Of a stretch of DNA of 64,000 nt, positions 35,694 to 46,960 are shown piece after piece. Made by a program: the position numbers and the translations under genes. The notes under the pieces were generated by a model. The model saw only the letters and a list, made by a program, of their open reading frames with translations, was not told where the DNA came from and did no database searches. The stretch's first letter is position 1. The number at the start of each line of letters is the position of its first letter. Source of the stretch: Liriodendron chinense (lineage: Eukaryota > Streptophyta > Magnoliopsida > Magnoliales > Magnoliaceae); contig ML058370.1 in the NCBI GenBank assembly GCA_003013855.2, positions 1,364,001 through 1,428,000 on the forward strand. Direction: 5' to 3'.

Positions 35694-36128
35694 TCAGTCA
35701 TACTTCTCCCTCCAAGAGTATACAAGGAAGAAGACCCAAGAGAGGCTGAGGAGGAAGTCACCGACGAGCTGGCGGGGCCAGTCATGGGCCAGATCCTCGA
35801 GCCGGCGCTCGAAATAGATCCTCCAGAGGGCCATGGCAAGGTGAAGCAGAGCGCATCCTTTGGCGAAGAAGCTCTGGAATTCACGGTCCTTGACAAAGGC
35901 GACCATGAAGAGGAGGAGCCCGATCGCAAAGAGAAGAAGGCCAGCGAACGAATCGGACGTCTGGATGAGGAGCTGATCATGAGGAGTGGACCCCAGGAGC
36001 TTGGAGGCCGTCTCCGGGCCGTGCCCGAAGACGGAGATCTCCTTGAGGTAGAACATCATCAGGGCCCCACACGTGCAGGCGATCAGGGAGTGGAGGATGC
36101 AGATGCCGAAGAAGGCCAGAGACGCCAT
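35694..36128 (-). CDS. Plant-conserved four-helix membrane protein, uncharacterised
   Basis: An intact, intronless 144-residue frame from ATG at 36128 to TGA at 35696-35694. The frame is open one codon further (36131), but that codon is TTG, so the ATG at 36128 is chosen. Four hydrophobic segments are visible at residues about 5-27, 61-79, 90-106 and 121-138, indicating an integral membrane protein. Motifs I recognise as conserved in plant homologues include STPHDQLLIQTSDSFAGLLL, MVAFVKDREFQSFFAKGC, the WRIYFER stretch and the C-terminal LVYSWREKYD. I believe the family is annotated only as a domain of unknown function (possibly DUF7865). No catalytic residues are evident and its role is unknown. 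Length and ends look complete. A GA/CT tract and a telo-box lie just upstream. Confidence 0.88.
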   Translation of the reverse strand: MASLAFFGICILHSLIACTCGALMMFYLKEISVFGHGPETASKLLGSTPHDQLLIQTSDSFAGLLLFAIGLLLFMVAFVKDREFQSFFAKGCALLHLAMALWRIYFERRLEDLAHDWPRQLVGDFLLSLSWVFFLVYSWREKYD

Positions 36129-36144
36129 CAACGGCTGAGATCGA

Positions 36145-36147
<3 letters not shown>

Positions 36148-36199
<52 letters not shown>
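36148..36199 (-). repeat. (GA)n tract, CT-rich on the gene strand, in the probable 5' UTR
   Basis: About 26 GA units, starting 20 bases upstream of the ATG at 36128. On the coding (minus) strand it is a CT microsatellite, a common feature of plant 5' untranslated leaders and core promoters. Length polymorphism here could affect expression, which is inference. Confidence 0.9.
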
Positions 36200-36203
<4 letters not shown>

Positions 36204-36219
36204 GAAAGCTGAAACGCTA

Positions 36220-36228
36220 AAACCCTAG
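36220..36228. promoter_or_regulatory. Telo-box AAACCCTAG
   Basis: AAACCCTA is a short interstitial telomere motif frequent near transcription starts of housekeeping and growth-related plant genes. It lies about 92 bases upstream of the ATG of the membrane-protein gene. Confidence 0.45.
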
Positions 36229-37190
36229 CTCTTGCGGATTCGTTCTTACAGAAGGGGGCATGCTACCGTGAGCCCGTGGTGTAAAACGCTCACTTTAAAA
36301 AGGAAGAGGAGGAGATGGGGGTGGGGTGCGTTGGGAAGCGTGCCAGCGGAGGTGGGGTGGTTTTCGTTTCTTTCATTATGTAATATGAACGGTGATGGTT
36401 CACGCGCTTTCTCGAGATTTTATTTTTGGTACTGTTTTGTTAAAAAAATGGGCTGATTTGTTCGGATTGCGGAACGCTTTCCGAGGGATGTCAAGAATGG
36501 GAGGGTTTGGAGAAGGAGAGTGGCAGCCATGTCCTCTCCCTCCCTCTCTTTACTGAAGAGTTCGTTTTTGCCTCTGTCGCGACTTACATTCCCACGTACG
36601 TCGCGTTCACTGGGGCCCGTATGATTAGTGATCGGATGATCAGAATCGTCAATTTAGTGAAATCTATGATATAATGATAGTGAGAGAAATTAACACTCAA
36701 CGAATGATTTTGACCATATGATGACAACAAATTTTAAGTCTAAAAATCAAAGGTTTAGATCATTAATAAAGTGTGATTATGGGAGGATTGCTTTTTATAT
36801 GGTAGTTACTAGAATATGAACGGTAAAAATAATCGGACCATTTTAGGATGTGGGTCCCAGTCGATGGCAGCACACGCTGGTTTCTCAGTCGCGACAGAGG
36901 GAAAGGGAAGTCCTCGCTGGCTATATGGTGTGTTGTGTATTATGTGATTGGTGTACTCTTGTTTTTTGTTTTGATCAGGTTGGATCTGTTTTCAGTTGAT
37001 CCTATCCGTTGATGTGGGGGGACTCGCAACGGATGATCTATGTTTATGAAATATCCTGTATGGAATGGTTAAGATGAGAAATACAGTGATGGTCCACTTT
37101 CAAATCGGAAAAGGGGTGGATAGCTGGAATTTCCCAAACTGGAAGATTTTTTGGGGGGCGGATTGGGCGCAGAGATATACCTGTGCCCGG
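36229..37190. other. Upstream region of the membrane-protein gene; no other gene
   Basis: A purine-rich, relatively GC-rich segment (36300-36600) is followed by AT-rich sequence. No convincing TATA box was located on the minus strand. Confidence 0.35.
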
Positions 37191-37198
37191 GGATGTGT

Positions 37199-37605
37199 GG
37201 GGTCCACGGAGATGACCGTGACAAATCCACTCCGTCCATCTGTTTTTAAATATCAAAATAGGAAAAAATCTGAAAAACAGGCAGACCCAAAACTCAGGTG
37301 GGCCACACAAAACAAAAACAGTGGGAAAGGAAACATTGACCGTTGAAACCTTCATGGAGCTTACCATGATGTTTATATGCCATCCAAACCGTTCATAGGG
37401 TTATTACCACTAAGATAAACTGTAGGCACAAATATCATCCTGATACAAAACTCCTGTCACGCCTGGCGTTCAATCTCCACTGTTTAATGTCGTATGACTC
37501 TCGTGAGCTTTGGATCTTCCTGATTCTTAGATTTCTGTCCTATTCTGGTATTTCAAAACAGATGGACGGAGTAGATTTGTCACGGACATCTCTGTGGGCT
37601 GGTCG
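37199..37605. repeat. Foldback repeat with ~90-bp inverted arms
   Basis: Arms at about 37199-37290 and 37515-37605 are imperfect reverse complements. Landmarks are 'gtgacaaatccactccgtcc' versus 'ggacggagtagatttgtcac' and 'atctgttttt' versus 'aaaacagatgg'. The intervening 220 bp contains the usual family vocabulary. The RNA would form a long hairpin. Confidence 0.8.
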
Positions 37606-38297
37606 CCGGTATTTTGGGCATGGTTCATCCACTGTGGGCCCATCATGAGGAGATCTATTCTGTGAGAAGATCGTGACCTTTGGTTGGTAGCCTGTAAATA
37701 AATCGTTACGTGAGGAAATGAATCATTGAAGCCAAGTATCCGATGGCTAGGATCTTCCAATATGGGGTATTTGAGGATGCTGTGGAGCCCATCTTATAAA
37801 CGGTCTTGATCTTAAAAAGATGACCGTTGATCCAAAGCATGACGTCCCAGCATATATTACAGTTACGTCCGGTCGTGCTCTGGAAAGGTGCTAAGACTCA
37901 AGTGAGTCTGATGCCACTCATCCGAGTCAACTCAGACGGTCCAATCCAATCCGGACCTACCCAGCCGTCCCTAGCTAGGAACGTATAGGGGTTCTGAGGG
38001 GCCACCGTAATGTATGGGTTGTATCAGTACCGTCCATCCATTTTTTCATATCATTTTAGGATCTAAGTCCAAAAATGAATTAGTTTGAAGGCTCAAGTGG
38101 ACCACACAGTGGAGATTAAACACCTATGGTTGATAACTTTTTGGAGGCCACAGAAGTTTTGGATCAAGCTGATATTTATGTTTTCCCTTCATCTTGGTCT
38201 ATGTGACCTTATGAATAGGTTGGATGGCAATTCACCATCATGGCGGGCCTTAGGAAAGTTTAAACATTGGGTGTCATTACCATCATTGCTGGTCCAC

Positions 38298-38339
38298 ATT
38301 AGCCTTGGATTTACCTACATTAGCCTTGGATTTACCTAC
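38298..38339. repeat. Perfect 21-bp tandem duplication
   Basis: Two copies of ATTAGCCTTGGATTTACCTAC in a row, within a foldback repeat copy. Confidence 0.97.
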
Positions 38340-39272
38340 TTTTGGGCTTGCAACTTAAAATGATATGGAAAAATGGATGGACGGTGGGATAAAGCCCATA
38401 CATCTTGGAGCCCTCTTAGGGATGGGGTGGGTAACCGGTCCGTGCAGATTTGGAGCCCCCGTGGATTCCTAAGTGTGGATCCATTGTGATGTATTTGCCT
38501 TATATTTACACTGAGCTTCCATTTTGGCGGCTCATTCTAGGAACAGGTTTTAAAAATGAAGCAGATCCAATTTTAGGTGGACCATACCATAGGATATAGT
38601 CATGATTGAATCCCCATTATTAAAAATTCATAAGGCCTGCATGAATGTTTATTTGCCATATGACAAGTTGCACAAGGTCACAAAGGCCTAAATAAAGATA
38701 CCACACAAATATCAGCTTAATCTAAAACTTTTGTGGCCTATAAGAAGTTTTTAATAGCTGATTACCACTGATTTTTATATTATGGTACGCTTGAGATTTG
38801 GATCTCCTTCATTTTTTGGATCATGCCCTAGAGTAATTTTAAAAAATGGATGGACGGCATGAATATAAGGCACATACATCATGGTGGGCCCACAGTCAGG
38901 GATCCACCGAAGGTGCGTCCGACGACTAGGGCGCAATTCAACCCTGACTTGGGGAACCGGCTCAAGACTCCATGGGCCGAGCTGATTCAACCCCAATTTA
39001 GGTGAGTGCGACGCGTTTAAGAGCTGTATGAATGAGATTGAGTCACTGAGTCTTTAAACTATAGTGGCCTACAACCCTACCAAATAACTTGTTGATGACA
39101 CATCTAAACTAGTGCAATAATAGGACCGTCTAATCTAAAGATTTATTTCCCGCCATAGATCAAGTTTTAAATCATTTTTAAGAGCTCGTATAGCAGCAGT
39201 CACACTCTGCCAGAGTATCAAAGTTTTTGCCTTCTAGCACGTGAGGGGGCAAAAACCATGTCAGATAGCGTA

Positions 39273-39360
39273 TCAGTGGACTCGGACTCGGTAGTGACCC
39301 CTCCAGTACCCAGCTTTCAGTGGACTCGGACTCAGTAGTGACCCCTCCAGTACCCAGCTT
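39273..39360. repeat. 44-bp tandem duplication
   Basis: Units 39273-39316 and 39317-39360 begin TCAGTGGACTCGGACTC and differ at one position. Confidence 0.97.
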
Positions 39361-40708
39361 GGTATTGGCTCCACTATAATTTATGTGTTTTATCTACACA
39401 GTCTATTCTTGTTTCCAACTCATTTTAGGGTACAAGCCCAAAGAATAAGGCAGATCCAAAGCTCAAACGGACCACACCACAGGGAACAATGGGGATGGTG
39501 ACCCAACTGTTGAAACCTTCCTAGGTCCCACTAGGATGTTTATTTACCATCCTATTCATGAAGTCACATAAACCTACATGAAGGGAAAACATAAAAACCA
39601 GGTTGATTCAAGTCTTCTATAGCTTACAAGGAGTTTTCAAGGTAGGCATTCAATCCTCACTGTTTCTCTTGGTGTAGTCCACTTGAGCTCTGGATCTGCC
39701 TCAATTTTTTTGCATGATGCCCAAACATAATATGGAAAAATGAGTGAACTGTGTGCATAAAACAGATTCATCTTGGTAGGGCCCATGGAGCTTCAACTAG
39801 TACCGAGCTCAATACCTAAGGGGTAACTACGGATCCAAGTCTCTATCAATGGTTACCAGGACCCACATGCAGGTGACAAACCAGTTGGGCATGGGGTAGG
39901 TCTCAGCTTGGATTTTGAATTGTTTCAAGGCCGGGCTGCCAGCACTATTCAAAATTCTGATTTTTCAGCCTAAGCCGGGCCCATTGACACCCCAACCCAC
40001 ATACATGTAGGACCTTACCTGACTGGGAGCAGGTTAGCTGAGTGTTACCCATGTTACCTTTACCATGGGGCCCATTTTAATGATTTTTTGTACATCCACT
40101 CCATCCATTTATTTTTCCAGCCCATTTTAAGACATGATCCAAAAATGAAGCAGATCTAAATCTCAAGTGGACCATACCATAGGAAACAGGGTTGATTGAA
40201 CAACCCACCATTAAAAACTTCTTTGGGCCACATTAATGCCCACCGTAATGCTTCTTTTCCATCCAGCCCATTGATAGTGTCAAAAAGCCCTAGATGAAGG
40301 GAAAATATAAACATAAGCTTGATCCAAAAATTATGTAGCTCATAAAAAGCTTTTAATGGTTATTCACTACTATTTTCAGTGGTATAGTCCTCCTGAGATT
40401 GAGATTGAATCTGCTTAAATTTTGTAAGAACGTTCTAAAATGATCTAAGAAAATGGACGGACAGCATGGATATACAGCAGATTCATCAAGGTGGGCTCCA
40501 CATGGTAAGGGTGAGGTGTTAACCGAGTAACAACTAACCCGCTCCCAACCTGATTTGTACAGGTCCAGGTCCAGGTCAAACTTTGCAAACTCATTACCCA
40601 ATTGGGTGGATCTGGATCTCACCTCTAATGGACCTGGTTAAAAGACAGGTCTAATCGCTCCACCAACTCATAAAACCAAGCTGGGGCAAGTCAAGATAAG
40701 CTACACTG

Positions 40709-40880
40709 TGGGTCTGGTTGCATGGCTCAGTGGTAGACAACCTCTATCTCAACACCGAGATCATGGGATCGAGTACCCATGTGATGGGTGTGTAAAAAGA
40801 ATTACACCTTTGTTAAGATGACACGTATGTGTGATCTAATCCATCCATTAGTGCATCAACCATCCAAATGTTCTATTTTA
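40709..40880 (+). mobile_element. tRNA-derived SINE
   Basis: An A-box-like TGGCTCAGTGGTAGA at 40723-40737 and a B-box-like GGGATCGAGTACCC at 40765-40778 are spaced about as in a tRNA gene. The flanking bases do not give a complete tRNA fold: the acceptor stem does not pair. The segment continues into a non-tRNA body with 'gtaaaaagaattacacc'. This is the layout of a tRNA-derived SINE with an internal RNA polymerase III promoter. The exact 3' end is uncertain. Confidence 0.6.
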
Positions 40881-41540
40881 ACCTGTACACAGCCCAAACT
40901 CAACTCAACTCCTAACTTCAATGAACCTGATGGATATCCAGTGTGTACATAAACCCAATTAGGTCTGGGTCCACGTCCTAAAAATAGACCAAGACCTGAA
41001 AGGACACGAACCTACAAGACAAATTTTGATTAGTCCAAACAGTCAAGGATCCAACTCATTTACAGCCTTTGTGTTAGGGATCTGGAAGTACAACCCTAAA
41101 CTTATGCTCATTAGAAATTGGGAGCAGATTAGGTTTAGCCCAGCCTCACCCATGATGGTGAGGCCTGTACTGTGGGGTCCACCTTGATGTATGTATCCTA
41201 TGTTGGCTCTGTCCATACGTTTTTCCATATCATTTTAGGGTATGAGCCTATAAACGAAATAGATACGAGTCTCAGGTGGACCATGCTAGAGAAACCCTGG
41301 TGATTGAACACCCCACCATTAAAAACTTTCTAAGGCCCAACATAATGTTTCCATAATATTTATTTACCATTCAACCTTTTGATAAGGTCACGCAAACCTA
41401 AATGAAGGAAATATATATATCAGCCTGATCCAAAACTTTAGTGGCTGATAAAAAGTTTTTAAGGGATGGATATAGAATAAATTCATCAACATGGCCCCAT
41501 GGTAAGGGTCGCACCTAATCCGCTCCATTAGAGATTCAGG

Positions 41541-42950
41541 CCATTCATCAGGTAGGATATCATTGTGGACATGCCATTAATGAAAAATAATATTGATCCT
41601 TCAATCAAGCAGCTCAAACTTGTAAGAGAAAAATGCATTCATCATGGATGCATGGCTCAGTTAATGAGTGATATTTTTATTTTTAGAATAAGTGACTTCA
41701 TTTCTTACGTGTGTGGCGTATGCCTAGACCTCTGACATGTTGGCAGCCTCTCTCGCAGCATCACCTCACTTTTAGGAAAACCTCCCAATGTATCTGCTAG
41801 AAAGGTTCGAAGAAAAATTATTGCTGCCCATTTAACATGTTGGCCCCATCATGAACATCATCACAAATGAAAATAAATCCAGTCCACTTATCAGGCACAT
41901 CATACATGTAATTTAGGTTAAATCAACGGTTTTCCATTGTTTTATAAAATGTAACTCGCAATAAGTGCATCAACGTGTATTTTTTCACCAAGTGCTCTTC
42001 ATGCTGGGGACAACCATTTTGATCTATTAGATGCTACATGTACATGACGTGTAGATGTCTGCACACTACTTGGACCGTAATCTTATGGTCCAACTAGTTG
42101 GTCTCTCTGGAAGCAGATGGCCTGTCACAAAATCACCACGCCACCAAATCACCTTGGGGATATACATAAAAAACTGACAGGATAGGATTGAATTAGGTCA
42201 TGTGTTGTTGTCAAAGATGGGATTGTTGAGTCCATATCGTTTCGACAACTTTTTAAAGTGGATCACTGAGTAACTGAATCACTAGGGATATCTCAGTGAC
42301 CCAGCTAGGTGGGATTTGATTGGGTCATCTGCTGCGATCAGATATAGGGCTTGATCTAGTGTACTCAACCAAATAATAGTTACTTGACTCGGTAGGATTT
42401 GATTAGGCCACTTGCCACTATTAGAGATAAGAATTTGATATAGTGTATTTGACTAGAACAACTTTATGTGGGCCCCATCTCTGACAATAGAACATGGCTC
42501 AATTAAATCCCACCATGTTGAGTCACCAAGGATAGACCTGTTAGGGATTCCGTCACCAAGGCTATCCATGTCCACAACTTTCAAACATGGTTCGTGTGAA
42601 TACATCTGTGACCGTGGCACATGGCCCAATTAAATCTCGCCATGAAGGGTAACCAAGCATGTCCCTAGCGATTTGGTCACCAGCCAATCTACATCCCTTC
42701 CTTCTTACTCATATCTACTTAGATCTAGCTAAGCCCACACCCCTGTACAAGGCATCTATAGTACAAGATTAGAGTAATCCATTAGTTGATATATTATTTT
42801 ATTATATGGAGTAAAAACAAGCTAGTTAGATGAGTAGTTAGGACATCATTTATAAAGGAGATTGATTTATAAAAGTACTTTAGGTAAGTTGATCATACCA
42901 CATGGCTATTTCTAGCATTGTGGAGCACCTTACAAGAGAACAAACCTAGT

Positions 42951-42993
<43 letters not shown>

Positions 42994-43229
42994 ATGCCAC
43001 CATAATTCACTTGGAACATTGATGCCTATAAGCTACCATGATATTTTTTTGTGAAATAATTTTGTTCATCATTTACAATAGGTCATTGTAAGACTTGACC
43101 CTAGAAATCAAGCCCATCCAAAACTTAAATGGACCACACTATACGAAATATACTTGGGACTTTGTTTGGCTTGAATTTGGTCATGCCTTTATGTCGATCA
43201 TGCTAGAGCTAGATGCATCTTGATTCAAA
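41541..43229. other. No gene recognised
   Basis: Repeated phrases around 42180-42660 ('aatctcgccat', 'gtcaccaag', 'gggatttgattgggtca') suggest an old internal duplication, but units are not definable. A GA microsatellite lies at 42952-42990. Confidence 0.4.
42952..42990. repeat. (GA)n microsatellite
   Basis: About 19 GA units. Confidence 0.95.
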
Positions 43230-43930
43230 CTGAAAGCCTTTAACCCCAAGCATAGAGATAAATTGAGAGATTGAAGACCACATGATTGGTTGTCTATTTA
43301 GCCACTTGTTAGTGAAATCATGTGATTTGTGAAGGGAAGAGTTCGTCCTTCAAATGAATCATTTTTGTTGTCTTTCGGTCAAAAGGACTTCTATATTCAT
43401 GTGATTGCAAGTGTAGTTCAATAATGAAATAACAAAGAAATAAGAAACAACTAGCCAAAAGCTAAAAGTAACTTTATTAATGATTTATCATAATCACACT
43501 TATAATCAGCAGGGATAAGTAACAACAATTCATTCATCAATCTATTGAGACCAAGCTTTGTAAGTCAGATGGTCGTTGGGAACGAGAAGGTCATCTGTTC
43601 ATCGCTCAGTGTGAATCAAGCTTCATAGGAGAGACGGTTGGTGAAGGTCAGATCTTCAACAATTTGTTTGTTGCTCAGCGGGAACCGAACTTCTTAAGTG
43701 AGAGGGTCAATGAGGTCAGCAGTCTATTTGTTGCTTAATGGAGACCAAGCTTCATAGGCTAGAAAGTTAGTGGAGGTGACTATCACTTAGTAGGAATGCC
43801 CACATCCTTCCATTCGAAACTGAGAGGTCTTCCTTATAATCCAGGGAGGTTGTGATGGCAGGAAATTATATCACAATCTTCCTTGCAATCCAGCAATGTG
43901 GTGTGAATTTAAGGGAATTACACTGCCCCT
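43230..43930. repeat. Dispersed repeat with degenerate internal tandem units, copy 2
   Basis: Related to 5860-6800. It has 'gtgatttgtgaagggaagag', then units of about 70 bp such as 'caagcttcataggagagacg', 'aacttcttaagtgagag' and 'caagcttcataggctag'. No coding frame. Confidence 0.5.
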
Positions 43931-44365
43931 AACATTACAACTCATGCTGATGAGCAATGGGAGTTAAACTAAAATAAAAAAAAGATAGACATTCATGAGG
44001 GATGCAGATAGGCAACATTTTCATAGGACCGTTCAAATTTTTTGGAGAGAGTCCATGTTGTAGCGCATTGATTGGCTTTATCCTCATAGTTGGTCGGTAT
44101 TCATAATGTTTTTCGGTATTGTTGCTACAAACGCATGATGAGAGAGATGCTTCCCATATTATAAATCGACTGCCTTTAGAGATTTAAGATAATGTATCTT
44201 ATGTCAAGCAACATATGCCTATACTAGATGGGAAAGAGCAAAGTGATGAGAATGAAGGTGATACCATCGGTGAAAGTCCAATAGGGATTCCATGGAAAAG
44301 AAGAAGTATCTTAGGAGATCAAAACGAAGATCTAAGAAAAATATCCTGATCTTTTCAATGATTTA
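43931..44365. other. No gene recognised
   Basis: Unassigned AT-rich sequence with no recognised domain, repeat unit or MITE end. Confidence 0.35.
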
Positions 44366-44560
44366 GGGCTCGTTTGGCATCTCTACTCTAATTCAATAAG
44401 AGCTACTTCAATAAGTCATTTTTGTTCTAGCTCTTGTTTTAAATAAGCTTGTTTGGTAAAATCTCCACACAAAAAAAAAAAAACACTTATTTAAAATAAG
44501 CACGTTTGGTAAAACTTTCAAAGAAAAGCTTTTTTTAAGGATAGTTGACGTCATTTTTAA
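44366..44560. mobile_element. MITE-like fragment
   Basis: TTTAGGGCTCGTTTGGCATC resembles Tourist-like termini. Inside, 'aataagcttgtttggtaaaa' and 'aataagcacgtttggtaaaa' repeat. The opposite end was not identified. Confidence 0.35.
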
Positions 44561-44589
44561 AGATCACAACCACTTTAATATATGATTGT

Positions 44590-44993
44590 TTTGTTGGACC
44601 GTCCATCATGTGGGGCCCAACATCATTCCTAATTATTCTTTATGTGGGGCCCCTCAATGTCCACTACCCATCATGTGGACTCCACATTTGATGTGTCCAT
44701 AGTGTGAGCCCACCTTCAATGACCATCATGTGGGCCCACCTTCAAGTGACCATCTTCATCATGTGAGCCCCACCTTTGACGTGGACTTTCCATCAAATGG
44801 GACCCACTTGATGCGCATGTTCCGTCATGTTGGGCCACACTTTAATGCAGGTCATCTATCATGTGGGGCCCACCTTGATGTGGGGCCTCACTTTAATATG
44901 AGTCATTCATCATGAGGGGCCCATCTTTGATGTCCACCATCCATCATGTGGGTCCCACCTTTGTTGTGGACCACTAACATGTGGGGCCCACTT
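44590..44993. repeat. Degenerate tandem array of CATCATGTGGGGCCCACC-like units
   Basis: Roughly ten imperfect units of 35-45 bp, each built of 'catcatgtgggnccaccttt' and 'gatgtggnccat'-like words. It ends exactly where the LTR-derived element begins at 44994. An open frame at 44730-44915 is a by-product of the repeats. Confidence 0.75.
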
Positions 44994-45152
44994 TGTAAGA
45001 ACCCACATCCTTGTTAGCAAGCATACACACTTGTACGCCCTCGAACCTTAGATTCATAAAACATGTAAGACACTTCAGGAAAATATCTTCATTAGTTAGC
45101 TTAGTACATGGATCGAATTTCGAGGATGAAATTCTGTGTAAGGATAGTAGAA

Positions 45153-45305
45153 TGTAATACCCCGAAAATTTGGGCGCACGAGTAAGTACACGAGTGCATG
45201 TTCACACGAGAAAATTTTTAATTATGGGCTGTGTTGTTCACACGCATACACACATGTATATACTTTTATACGCATTCTAACACTTTTTAAGGTCTTTGAA
45301 AACTC
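45153..45305 (+). repeat. Left partner of 153-bp inverted repeat
   Basis: Reverse complement of 49096-49248 with few mismatches and equal length. It begins TGTAATACCCCGAAAATTTG and follows a sequence 'tttcgaggatgaaattctg' resembling the end of a Gypsy internal region, so it looks like an LTR start. Confidence 0.9.
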
Positions 45306-46539
45306 AGTATATTTGGCTAAATCAATAAACTGACCGTTAGAATGATCTATCGTTGCTCGACCGGAGGATCTAACCGTCCACTCCGATTTCGAAGTACGCG
45401 ATCAATGTGAACCCGCCGTGCATCGCCCTGTACGCATGTCTGTCCGTAAATATGACCCGTACATCGTGTCCATCACAAGGCATGTACTTAGACCAGTGAT
45501 TTCTTGGCCCTATGAACCTGCTCGGGTGTGTTTGTAACATCCTAGGATTTTAGAATAATTTAAATTATAGATTAGTTAATTAGTTAGTAAATTAAATATC
45601 TTAAGTATTGATAAATTAATATTAATTAAACCATAAGAAATTAGAGTATGTTCCCTTTATTAAAGTTGCTTCAAATGAATCCTAGAACAGCACAGAAGTG
45701 TTAGATCTTATAAAAATCATAAATTTATAATAATTACGAAAATACCATTAGTTAAACTTAAGTTATATGGTCATTTTCAAGTATCATGATTTCGGGTGAT
45801 CATTCTCATGCAACACTCTACATATTAGCTCTAGGACATGATCTAACCATACACATGGAATTTCAACCCTCCGATCACTCTACAAATGTCCCAATCAGAA
45901 AACGGGCCATATGTGGGCCATCTAAACTCGGATCAGCCTCATTTTTTGTGTCATGCCTCAAAACTTAGTGGCCTAGCTGATGGTTGAATTGGATTCGTTA
46001 CATACATCAAGGTGGGACCCACGTGTACAGTGCAAAGGCCGGCCACGCGGTCAAACCGCGCTTCACGCGCACGCGGACGAAGAGTCCTCTTCAGACGCTG
46101 ATGCAAGCGGCAGCGTTGCCGCTGTCGCCATTTGTGGCCCACACCGTCCATCACAGTGGACACCATCGGTTGATCCAAGCCGTCCATATGAAGCACTCCG
46201 TGCACGGACTTAGGAGGTAGGTGATCTCATCGTTTTCGGGCGATCGTACGGCCCACTTCAGCGTCTCAAACTCGATTAAATGATTCAAGATCGGACAAGA
46301 TCATCGATTCTACCGTGCATGGTTGGGCCAGATCTCTTCCAGGCCTTCGTGTGGACCTCACCTGGGACGCCAACGGTCCATTTTGTTCATGAACAGCGGG
46401 AAGGAAGTTTCCTTCTTCAACTCGGATACGCATCCGAGAATCCGTCCGCAAAACGTTGATCTTTCGTCCGTCTTTGAGTTGTATATATAGGCCATGGTAG
46501 GCTTCTCTTTTCCTCCAAGAAAACGCCAGAGATAGGAAG

Positions 46540-46739
46540 TGAGGGAGGGAGAAGCTGCAAGCGAGGGAGAGAGAGAAGAGTGGGAAGTTAGAGAGAGAGA
46601 CGGAGAGAGAGAGAGTAAGAGAAGGAGGTGGGGTGCTGTGGCCTTGCTGTTGCTGTGCCACAGCACTGCTGGACTCTTCTCCAGCAAGAGAGAAAGAAGA
46701 AAGAAAGAAAGAGAGAGAAAGAAGAAGAAGGAAAAAGAA

Positions 46740-46772
<33 letters not shown>

Positions 46773-46960
46773 GGGAGAGAGAGGGAGAGAGAAAACGTGC
46801 ATGAGAGAGAGAGCAGCTTCCACGCCGCTGCTGTTGCTGCTATTGCTGTGGGGACAGCACCCCAATCAGCAAGGGAGAAGAATAGAAGAAAAAGAGAAGA
46901 AGAAAGGAGGAAGAAAAAGGAGAAAGAAAGAGGAAAGAAGAAGGAACTTCTTCTCTAAAC
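46540..46960. repeat. Long GA-rich purine tract inside the LTR
   Basis: Over 400 bases of mostly AGAG, GAAA and AAGA sequence, interrupted by two 'gctgttgctgctgtgcc'-type segments. It probably lies in the transcribed leader of the LTR. Apparent proteins of Arg/Lys/Glu or Ser/Leu runs here are artefacts. Confidence 0.85.

Larger units (their letters stand above)
37990..41540. repeat. Cluster of five GTGGGCCC-type foldback copies
   Basis: Copies lie at about 38000-38440, 38450-38960, 39355-39800, 40060-40520 and 41160-41530. Each opens with a 'ccaccatgatgtatgt'-like phrase, then 'catccattttt', 'cagatccaaa' and 'aagtggaccacacca'-like words. Each closes with near reverse complements: 'cttgagatttggatctcc', 'aaaatggatggacgg' and 'acatcatggtgggcccac'. 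Each copy is therefore a roughly 400-500 bp imperfect palindrome. The last copy has lost much of its right half. No protein is encoded. Termini and target duplications are too decayed for me to place the family in a superfamily. Confidence 0.75.

Noticed and set aside
35510..35980. 156-residue minus-strand open frame rich in Ser/Arg
   Set aside because: It overlaps the membrane-protein gene in another frame and is a low-complexity shadow.
35451..36212. 253-residue plus-strand open frame
   Set aside because: It is antisense to the well-supported membrane-protein gene and ends in Arg-Glu runs from the GA microsatellite. It has no family resemblance.
37199..37605. microRNA precursor
   Set aside because: The inverted arms are about 90 bp with many mismatches and belong to a dispersed repeat family, so a foldback transposon is more likely.
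40715..40790. A functional tRNA gene
   Set aside because: A- and B-box-like elements are present, but the acceptor and anticodon stems do not pair, so a SINE fits better.
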